In this document: positions 1-3,728 of the stretch, one piece after another
Layout: each line of letters opens with the position of its first letter
How positions within the stretch are numbered: position 1 is the stretch's first letter
Assembly: GCA_902796815.1 (NCBI GenBank)
Contig: CADBQL010000424.1
Coordinates: 1-8,986, forward strand
DNA from: an uncultured Coriobacteriaceae bacterium
GTDB taxonomy: Bacteria; Actinomycetota; Coriobacteriia; Coriobacteriales; Eggerthellaceae
DNA: 8,986 nt
Reading direction: 5' to 3'
Notes under the pieces: model-generated
Seen by the model: the letters and a program-made list of their open reading frames with translations, nothing else
Databases searched by the model: none
Told to the model about the DNA's origin: nothing
Program-made: the position numbers and the translations under genes

Positions 1-81
1 AGGAGCGGTGGGACTCGAACCCACATTCCCGAAGGAGGCGGATTTTAAGTCCGCTGCGTCTGCCAATTCCGCCACGCTCCC
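1..81 (-). tRNA. tRNA-Leu (anticodon UAA), 3' end at window edge
   Basis: Read on the minus strand this folds as a class II tRNA. The acceptor stem GGGAGCG (81-75) pairs with the bases at 7-1. The anticodon stem GCGGA/TCCGC encloses the loop CTTAAAA, with anticodon TAA at 47-45. A long variable arm follows, with CTCC...GGGA-type pairing around a TTC loop. The T arm is GTGGG, loop TTCGAGT, then CCCAC. The long variable arm and the UAA anticodon identify leucine. The discriminator base, and any encoded CCA, lie just outside the window. Confidence 0.96.
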
Positions 82-95
82 ACGTCGTGTAGCTA

Positions 96-104
96 ATGAT
101 ACCA
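96..104 (-). promoter_or_regulatory. candidate extended -10 of the tRNA-Leu promoter
   Basis: On the minus strand TGG-TATCAT is an extended -10 motif ending 15 nt before the first tRNA base, so transcription would start about 8 nt upstream of the mature 5' end. No good -35 hexamer is visible at 16-18 nt; that position falls in the half-copy palindrome at 114-128. The assignment rests on position and the TGn motif only. Confidence 0.4.
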
Positions 105-113
105 TGCGCACCG

Positions 114-128
114 ATGAGTTTCGCCCCT
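114..128 (-). repeat. half copy of the 29-bp palindromic repeat
   Basis: ATGAGTTTCGCCCCT matches the first 15 positions of the full copy that begins at 131, with one difference. Only two bases (GA) separate it from that copy. It is a truncated unit in the same orientation as copy A, and it sits just upstream of the tRNA-Leu -10 motif. Confidence 0.75.
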
Positions 129-130
129 GA

Positions 131-159
131 ATGAGTTTTGCCCCTGGGGCGTGACTCAT
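131..159 (-). repeat. 29-bp palindromic repeat, copy A (inverted orientation)
   Basis: The outer arms are ATGAGT and ACTCAT and the core is GCCCC-T-GGGGC. The central base is T, where the other five full copies have A. Its reverse complement differs from copy B (253-281) at one position of 29, so A and B form an inverted pair. It lies between the tRNA-Leu gene and the 3' end of the Ppx/GppA gene, both on the minus strand. Confidence 0.85.
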
Positions 160-184
160 TCGCCATTCGACTGCCGAGCTAGAA

Positions 185-211
185 CTGGGCTTTGCCCTTG
201 GGAAAACCCAG
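185..211. repeat. imperfect inverted repeat inside the A-B element
   Basis: CTGGG (185-189) pairs with CCCAG (207-211). Inside this, TTT (191-193) pairs with AAA (203-205) and CCC (195-197) can pair with GGG (200-202), leaving a C/A mismatch and one unpaired G. It is not followed by a T run, so it is not an obvious terminator. A further 10-bp palindrome, GGCTGCAGCC, lies at 220-229. No coding gene is supported in 160-252. Confidence 0.5.
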
Positions 212-252
212 CGGGAGCAGGCTGCAGCCCCGACGGCGAGCTGCGCTCTCAA

Positions 253-281
253 ATGAGTCATGCCCCAGGGGCAAAACTCAT
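253..281 (+). repeat. 29-bp palindromic repeat, copy B
   Basis: Outer ATGAGT/ACTCAT with core GCCCC-A-GGGGC. It begins 4 nt past the stop codon of the Ppx/GppA gene, so the palindrome would form a hairpin at the 3' end of that mRNA. No U run follows it in either direction. A transcript-end stabiliser or a protein-binding site is therefore as likely as a terminator. Confidence 0.88.
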
Positions 282-285
282 GAGG

Positions 286-1251
286 CTACTCGGTTGCGGC
301 GTCGAGGATGATGCCGTGGAGGATGTCGCGCTCGCTTACCGTGAAGGAATCGGCGCCGAGCTGCTGCAGGATTTGCTGCAGGATGAGAACGCCCGCCACG
401 ATGACCGGAGCGCGCTGAGGATCGAGGCCAACCACCTTTTGGCGCTCTTCAAGCGTCATGCCCGACAAGCGCGTAAGCAGCTCGTCGAGGTCGACGCGCG
501 TCGCCACGGCACCGTGGACGCGGCTCGAATCGTAGACTTCCATACGTTCGCGCATGGAAATGACGCTCGTGGCAGTGCCTGCAACGGCGACGATGCGGCA
601 ACCGCCGAACCCGTTTTGAGAAACGGTTTGAAGGTAATCATGCATTTCGGAGGCAATCCACGCACCCGCGTCGGCAATCTGCTCGACCGTCGGAGGGTCA
701 TCGTGGAAATAGCGCTCGGTCACGCGGCGGCAACCAATGTTGAACGAATGGGCATATGCGGGCGTACCCCCAGCTTGACCTGCAATGATTTCCGAAGACC
801 CACCGCCTACGTCAAGCACGATGACCGACTCGCCCCCAAACGCCGATGATGCGCCGGCAAACGAAAGCGCCGCCTCCTTTTCGCCAGGAATGACCGAAAG
901 CTCGACGCCAAGCTCAGCGAGCACCGCAACGAAATCGCCCGAGTTCTCGGCATCTCGCGAAGCCGACGTCGCATTCGCGGTCACCTTTATAGGCGCGCCC
1001 TGCTCAGGCTGCAATCGGTCGATGGCCTCGACGAAACGCGCAACGACCTCGCCGACACGCGCAATCGCATCGGGATTGAGCCGCCCGGTCTTGTCGACCC
1101 CGACGCCCAGATTGCAGATCGCGGTATCGCGATGAATCTCGCTGACCTGCCCCTGATCATCAACGTCAGCGACGAGCAGACGAGCTGTAACGGTACCGAT
1201 ATCGATAGCGGCATAGCGGCCGGGAACATAACGAGCGGAAACGTCACTCAT
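286..1251 (-). CDS. Ppx/GppA-family phosphatase (exopolyphosphatase or pppGpp phosphatase)
   Basis: A 321-residue cytoplasmic enzyme of the ASKHA fold that hydrolyses polyphosphate or guanosine pentaphosphate. Visible motifs: phosphate-1 loop AAIDIGTVTARLLV (about 14-27), the Glu-containing IPGEKEA segment (121-127) where the family carries its catalytic glutamate, phosphate-2 loop VLDVGGGSSEII (145-156), VAGTATSV (223-230), and the C-terminal VSERDILHGI (305-314). The length suits the short Ppx/GppA form without the HD extension. The ATG at 1251 is chosen because AAAGGA lies 8 nt upstream and a TATAAT element lies at 1286-1291. An in-frame start at 1308 would lie upstream of the predicted transcript start. 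The DivIC-like gene upstream on the same strand matches the actinobacterial divIC-ppx neighbourhood. Sequence alone does not separate Ppx from GppA activity. Confidence 0.93.
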   Translation of the reverse strand: MSDVSARYVPGRYAAIDIGTVTARLLVADVDDQGQVSEIHRDTAICNLGVGVDKTGRLNPDAIARVGEVVARFVEAIDRLQPEQGAPIKVTANATSASRDAENSGDFVAVLAELGVELSVIPGEKEAALSFAGASSAFGGESVIVLDVGGGSSEIIAGQAGGTPAYAHSFNIGCRRVTERYFHDDPPTVEQIADAGAWIASEMHDYLQTVSQNGFGGCRIVAVAGTATSVISMRERMEVYDSSRVHGAVATRVDLDELLTRLSGMTLEERQKVVGLDPQRAPVIVAGVLILQQILQQLGADSFTVSERDILHGIILDAATE

Positions 1252-1285
1252 GGCGGCATCCTTTCTAGGGAAACGAATCAGCTTC

Positions 1286-1291
1286 ATTATA
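1286..1291 (-). promoter_or_regulatory. candidate -10 element of the Ppx/GppA gene
   Basis: A perfect TATAAT on the minus strand, 34 nt upstream of the chosen ATG, would give a leader of roughly 28 nt. No convincing -35 hexamer is seen at 16-18 nt. It suggests the phosphatase gene has its own promoter and does not depend only on readthrough from the DivIC-like gene. Confidence 0.5.
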
Positions 1292-1339
1292 CGCAATGAT
1301 GAAACCACGAAGCCGTAGCGCCTCCAAGTCTTCCCGACG

Positions 1340-1368
1340 ATGAGTCATGCCCCAGGGGCGTGACTCAT
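1340..1368 (+). repeat. 29-bp palindromic repeat, copy C
   Basis: The most symmetrical copy: ATGAGTCA at the left end pairs fully with TGACTCAT at the right end, and the core is GCCCC-A-GGGGC. Only one T/G position breaks perfect symmetry. It lies in the 218-nt gap between the DivIC-like and Ppx/GppA genes, upstream of the TATAAT element. Confidence 0.88.
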
Positions 1369-1381
1369 TGACCGTTCGCGA

Positions 1382-1409
1382 CATGGCTCGCTCAGGGGCG
1401 CGATTCGTT
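1382..1409 (+). repeat. decayed copy of the palindromic repeat (C')
   Basis: The right half CAGGGGCGCGATTCGTT matches the right half of copy C except for three transitions. The left half ATGGCTCGCT is shortened by about two bases and has diverged. Both C' and copy A are followed within a few bases by CCATTCG, and copy C by CCGTTCG, hinting that the ancestral unit extended past 29 bp. Confidence 0.5.
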
Positions 1410-1432
1410 GGCCATTCGGGGCGATGCCGACA

Positions 1433-1461
1433 ATGAGTCATGCCCCAGGGGTGCAACTCAT
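1433..1461 (+). repeat. 29-bp palindromic repeat, copy D
   Basis: Left arm identical to copies B and C; the right arm has GTGC after the GGGG core before AACTCAT. It lies 8 nt downstream of the DivIC-like stop codon (minus strand), the same placement as copy B behind the Ppx/GppA gene. Confidence 0.87.
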
Positions 1462-1469
1462 GGCGCGTT

Positions 1470-2615
1470 CTAGGAAACGCCGAACAAGGTGTCGAGATAG
1501 GGCGTGTACCACTCTTCGGGGGCTTTCACGCTGCTCGAGAGCACGTTGGCCTCGACGGTATCCGCCTCCCGAAGCGAAGCGGTCGTGCTGTCAGACAAAC
1601 CCGAAACGATGACGGCCTCGTCACCGCTCTTGATGTAGCCGTACCTCTGGCGCACGGCGTCCTCCATGCCGGCATCGCTGGCTAGCGATTCGTTTTGCGC
1701 CTCCAAAGCCTGGTTGCGCTGTTCGACGATAGCGTATTCGGTCTCGAGGCGATCGTGCTCACGCAACGACTGATAATAGTGCTGAGCTGGTGTATACAAA
1801 AGCACAGCGGCCATGACCAAACACAATACAGCCGTGCCGATTTTCATGCGCCGCGGCGAGACGTTGAGGTTGGCAAACCATCCAACGGGGTTTATCTTGG
1901 CCATCGACGAGCCCGCCTCCGAGACACGCTGCATACGCGCGGCTTTGCGATGCGTCGAGCCCATCTGCCCCTCGTACAGCGCAGCGCGCGGAGCGCTGGC
2001 AGCATCGGCGTCGGAAGTCTTCATGTCGTTCGAAAAATCGTACTGCTTGTCGAACAGCTTATCCGCACGTTTCTTGGTTCTGTCCGAACGACGCGGTGCG
2101 CGCGTGGCTTTTTTGCCCTTTGCCTCGCGGGGAGCATCGAGCGTGTTGGGCGATGGCGATGCTGAGCCAAAAATGTTTCCGAAAAGGCTCATACGTCCAT
2201 TCTCCGACGCATGACGTGTGCGAGACGGAGTTGCCGCACGGCGTGAATCACGAGATGCCGATTGGCTGCCTTTTCGCGATGCTCGCGTGGCGCGCACTTT
2301 CGACGTCTTCTTGGAGCCGCCATCTTCGGAACGGTCTTTCCGCGATGCTCGCGTAGCTCGTGCAGGGGCGCTCTTCGACCGGCTCGTCCGCGAGCTGCGA
2401 CCCTTGTTGCTCGCACGCGATTCCGAAAGCTCAGCTTGACGCTCTTCTGGAGCAGGACTCGCGAAACGGCTCAAATCGTAATACACATGACCTGGGTATA
2501 TGCTCTCAGAAGAAGAAGCGTTATCCGTTGACTGCGCACGACGAATCTTCGACGCCGCCTTAACGTCGTCGAACGAAACGATATTCGTATATCTAGCCAA
2601 GAGCTTGCCCCTCAT
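1470..2615 (-). CDS. DivIC/FtsB-type septum formation initiator protein with long basic N-terminal region
   Basis: 381 residues. The C-terminal part fits the FtsB/DivIC family, bitopic proteins of the divisome FtsQLB-type complex: one membrane helix (about 259-275), then a coiled coil (about 278-318, with HDRLETEYAIVEQRNQAL) and the family end-motif pattern MEDAVRQRYGYIKSGDEAVIV (317-337). The first 250 residues would be cytoplasmic. They are very rich in Arg, Lys, Ser and Ala, contain RATRASRK twice (86-93 and 108-115), and look disordered. Usual family length is 100-230 residues. The start is uncertain. The ATG at 2615 has no clear ribosome site; a TTG at codon 6 has GAGGGG 7 nt upstream; Met142 (2192) has GGAG 9 nt upstream. 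The downstream Ppx/GppA gene supports the actinobacterial divIC-ppx context. Confidence 0.85.
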   Translation of the reverse strand: MRGKLLARYTNIVSFDDVKAASKIRRAQSTDNASSSESIYPGHVYYDLSRFASPAPEERQAELSESRASNKGRSSRTSRSKSAPARATRASRKDRSEDGGSKKTSKVRATRASRKGSQSASRDSRRAATPSRTRHASENGRMSLFGNIFGSASPSPNTLDAPREAKGKKATRAPRRSDRTKKRADKLFDKQYDFSNDMKTSDADAASAPRAALYEGQMGSTHRKAARMQRVSEAGSSMAKINPVGWFANLNVSPRRMKIGTAVLCLVMAAVLLYTPAQHYYQSLREHDRLETEYAIVEQRNQALEAQNESLASDAGMEDAVRQRYGYIKSGDEAVIVSGLSDSTTASLREADTVEANVLSSSVKAPEEWYTPYLDTLFGVS

Positions 2616-2737
2616 GCATCGAGTGCGTTTACGTCATGTGGATGCGCGGAACCTTGCATAGGATACCACTAATGGGCTTTTGTTGACCTTATCTATTATT
2701 TCTTCATCTGCTCGATGGGATACGCCCTTCGGCGAAC

Positions 2738-2763
2738 GCGCGCCGTGCGAAAAACGGCCGCGC
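2738..2763 (-). terminator. weak hairpin behind the DtxR-family gene
   Basis: On the minus strand CGCGGCCGT and ACGGCGCG pair around a TTTTCGC-type loop, with one bulged G, starting 15 nt after the repressor stop codon. No U run follows, so intrinsic termination is doubtful. The rest of the 162-nt gap up to 2616 shows no gene and no clear promoter for the DivIC-like gene; the best -10 candidate there is TGG-TATCCT on the minus strand near 2660-2668. Confidence 0.25.
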
Positions 2764-2777
2764 ACATACGAAGCTCG

Positions 2778-3167
2778 CTAGTCCTCGATGAGGTTGAGCT
2801 TGTCGATATAGGCAACCCATTTTTCGAACGATTCATCGCTGATCGCATGCTCCATCAAGCAGGCCTCTTGCTCGGCTGTTTCCTCATCAATGCCAAGGCC
2901 CTTGGACAAAAACGTCGTCAGATAGCGATGCCGTTTGTACACCGCCTGACCATACTCGTAACCCTCCGGCGTGAGCGTAATGTCGCCATAATAAGGCTGC
3001 TCGACGAGCCCGCGCTCCTTAAGCAAACCAACGGCCTTGTTGACCGACGCCTTGGAAACGCCCATCTGCTTCGATACGTCGACTGATCTAATCGGATTAT
3101 CAACCGTGCCACCCAACATGATTATTGCTTCCAGATAATCTTCGTGCGACATGGATATCTTCTGCAT
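2778..3167 (-). CDS. DtxR/MntR-family metal-dependent transcriptional repressor, short form
   Basis: 129 residues: an N-terminal winged helix-turn-helix (recognition region about 28-55, VDVSKQMGVSKASVNKAV) and a dimerisation/metal-binding domain, without the C-terminal SH3-like domain of DtxR/IdeR. This matches the short MntR layout. Putative metal ligands by alignment to known members: Asp10 and Glu13 (in HEDYLEAI, as MntR Asp8/Glu11), His80 (KRHRYL), and Cys103-x-x-Glu106-His107 (CLMEH), which resembles the DtxR C-x-x-E-H set. The ligand set is thus mixed, and Mn(II) or Fe(II) cannot be decided from it. The ATG at 3167 has AGGAG 6 nt upstream. A TTG two codons earlier abuts that ribosome site and is rejected. 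Two DtxR-box-like dyads lie upstream, suggesting autoregulation. Confidence 0.92.
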   Translation of the reverse strand: MQKISMSHEDYLEAIIMLGGTVDNPIRSVDVSKQMGVSKASVNKAVGLLKERGLVEQPYYGDITLTPEGYEYGQAVYKRHRYLTTFLSKGLGIDEETAEQEACLMEHAISDESFEKWVAYIDKLNLIED

Positions 3168-3195
3168 GGCCAACTCCTCACCTGGGGGTCGAATA

Positions 3196-3204
3196 ATAGT
3201 ATCA
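3196..3204 (-). promoter_or_regulatory. candidate proximal promoter of the DtxR-family gene (extended -10)
   Basis: TGA-TACTAT on the minus strand is an extended -10; the overlapping TATTAT (3193-3198) is an alternative. It lies about 29 nt upstream of the ATG, with the AGGAG ribosome site at 3174-3178 in between. The best -35 candidate, TTGTTG, sits at a short 15-nt spacing from TACTAT or 18 nt from TATTAT. Confidence 0.45.
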
Positions 3205-3306
3205 CACCGTTTCGCGCAACAATGGCCACTGAGAAAATGTCAGCTTAGCGAAACTCCGCAAGCGGCGGCAATTGGGGCGTGTGAGGATATTTGCGCCAAG
3301 AGTAGC

Positions 3307-3356
3307 GGCCGGCGAGGGAAGAGAGAGGGGGGGTGGGTCCCTCGCCGGCCTGTTTT
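3307..3356 (+). terminator. strong GC-rich hairpin with U-rich tail (plus-strand intrinsic terminator)
   Basis: GGCCGGCGAGGGA (3307-3319) pairs perfectly with TCCCTCGCCGGCC (3338-3350), a 13-bp stem with an 18-nt purine-rich loop, followed on the plus strand by TGTTTTG. On the minus strand it is followed by GGCCGCTACTC, without a U run. It looks like a plus-strand terminator, yet no plus-strand gene is evident upstream: that side holds the 5' end of the minus-strand repressor gene. It may end an unrecognised small RNA or block antisense transcription. Confidence 0.6.
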
Positions 3357-3391
3357 GTGGTGATAGATCAGACGAGAGGAATCTTCACCAC
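3357..3391. repeat. second hairpin-forming inverted repeat in the repressor leader
   Basis: GTGGTGA (3357-3363) pairs with TCACCAC (3385-3391). Past one bulged T, AGAT (3365-3368) pairs with ATCT (3381-3384), for an 11-bp interrupted stem and a 12-nt loop. It lies directly beside the 3307-3350 hairpin. The two would be consecutive structures in a minus-strand transcript starting near 3434. Confidence 0.55.
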
Positions 3392-3438
3392 CGTGTCAGC
3401 TTCGATGCGTCGTTGGGATTTGCTCCTTTCGACGATTG

Positions 3439-3458
3439 TTAGTCTAGGTTTACTTTAA
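3439..3458. promoter_or_regulatory. DtxR-box-like dyad 1
   Basis: The 20-nt dyad reads TTA-N3-TA-N4-TA-N3-TAA, against the DtxR/IdeR consensus frame TTA-N3-TA-N3-TA-N3-TAA. The half-site TTAGTCTAG matches TTAGGTTAG at 7 of 9 positions. The centre is one base longer than the consensus. It covers the -10 element of the minus-strand promoter at 3441-3469, a position where a bound repressor would block transcription toward the DtxR-family gene. Binding is inferred only. Confidence 0.4.
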
Positions 3459-3469
3459 GGCGCTGTCAA
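3441..3469 (-). promoter_or_regulatory. sigma70-type promoter directed toward the DtxR-family gene
   Basis: On the minus strand TTGACA (3469-3464), a 17-nt spacer and TAGACT (3446-3441) form a near-consensus promoter. Transcription would begin near 3434. The first gene met is the DtxR-family repressor, about 265 nt on, after both hairpins. The -10 overlaps a DtxR-box-like dyad, which suggests metal-responsive control. Confidence 0.6.
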
Positions 3470-3504
3470 CACACGATGGGAAAATCGCCTGTGCCTACAT
3501 AAGT

Positions 3505-3523
3505 TATACATAGTTTACTTTTA
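3505..3523. promoter_or_regulatory. DtxR-box-like dyad 2
   Basis: A 19-nt site that on the minus strand reads TAA-AAG-TA-AAC-TA-TGT-ATA. It shares AAAGTAAAC with dyad 1 in the same orientation, 66 bp away, and has the consensus 3-base centre but imperfect ends. It lies between dyad 1 and the palindromes upstream of thrC. It could be an accessory operator or only an AT-rich stretch. Confidence 0.3.
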
Positions 3524-3551
3524 TCTGTTTGGGTATGGTTCGTTTTCAAAA

Positions 3552-3580
3552 ATGAGTCATGCCCCAGGGGACAAACTCAT
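3552..3580 (+). repeat. 29-bp palindromic repeat, copy E
   Basis: The left arm is identical to copies B, C and D; the right arm after GGGG is ACAAACTCAT. It is one of two copies separated by only 6 nt, lying about 150-175 nt upstream of the thrC start and well upstream of its likely promoter. Confidence 0.87.
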
Positions 3581-3586
3581 CCGGTA

Positions 3587-3615
3587 ATGAGTCGCGCCCC
3601 AGGGGCGAAACTCAT
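3587..3615 (+). repeat. 29-bp palindromic repeat, copy F
   Basis: Outer ATGAGT/ACTCAT and core GCCCC-A-GGGGC, with CGC in place of CAT inside the left arm and a compensating GCGA in the right arm. The stem is kept although the bases changed, which suggests that the secondary structure or dyad symmetry matters. Confidence 0.87.
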
Positions 3616-3687
3616 TGGGTATGCCCGCCTGGAGGCTAAACTCGTTTCCATCGGATTGCATGCGGAAAATATCGCGTCCAAGACATG

Positions 3688-3693
3688 TATACT
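3688..3693 (+). promoter_or_regulatory. candidate -10 element of thrC
   Basis: TATACT lies 35 nt before the thrC ATG, preceded directly by TG. A leader of roughly 29 nt would carry the GGGAG ribosome site. No recognisable -35 hexamer is found at 16-18 nt, so this is positional evidence only. Confidence 0.4.
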
Positions 3694-3728
3694 TGCAACA
3701 ACGCAAAAATTCGAGCCGGGAGCGCACC

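Larger units (their letters stand above)
3168..3728. other. gene-free regulatory interval between the DtxR-family gene and thrC
   Basis: 561 nt between divergent genes with no convincing protein gene. In order it holds a proximal promoter for the repressor (3196-3204), a 13-bp GC-rich hairpin with a U-rich tail on the plus strand (3307-3356), a second hairpin (3357-3391), a consensus-like minus-strand promoter (3441-3469) overlapped by a DtxR-box-like dyad, a second such dyad (3505-3523), two 29-bp palindromes, and a weak thrC promoter (3688-3693). An AAAGGAG site on the minus strand at 3424-3430 has no ATG, GTG or TTG at usable distance. Confidence 0.7.

Noticed and set aside
151..849. 232-codon plus-strand open frame opposite the Ppx/GppA gene
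   Set aside because: It starts inside palindrome A, runs antisense to a clear Ppx/GppA gene, and its protein has no recognisable features.
114..1461. CRISPR array made of the 29-bp repeats
   Set aside because: Spacing is irregular (2 nt to more than 1 kb), orientations are mixed, genes lie between copies, and no cas genes are present.
3151..3363. 70-codon plus-strand frame ending just past the 3307-3350 hairpin
   Set aside because: It overlaps the repressor 5' end, has no ribosome site, and its last third is only the translated GC-rich hairpin. It cannot be fully excluded as the source of the orphan terminator.
3381..3420. Cobalamin-riboswitch-like GGTGAAGATTCC on the minus strand
   Set aside because: Only a short resemblance to one box; the remaining conserved boxes and the expected downstream transport or synthesis gene are missing.
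3255..3433. Selenocysteine readthrough of the TGA in the minus-strand short frame
   Set aside because: The frame stays open for a further stretch after TGA, but there is no start codon, and the hairpins sit at no convincing SECIS distance or form. Most of the extension is low-complexity hairpin sequence.
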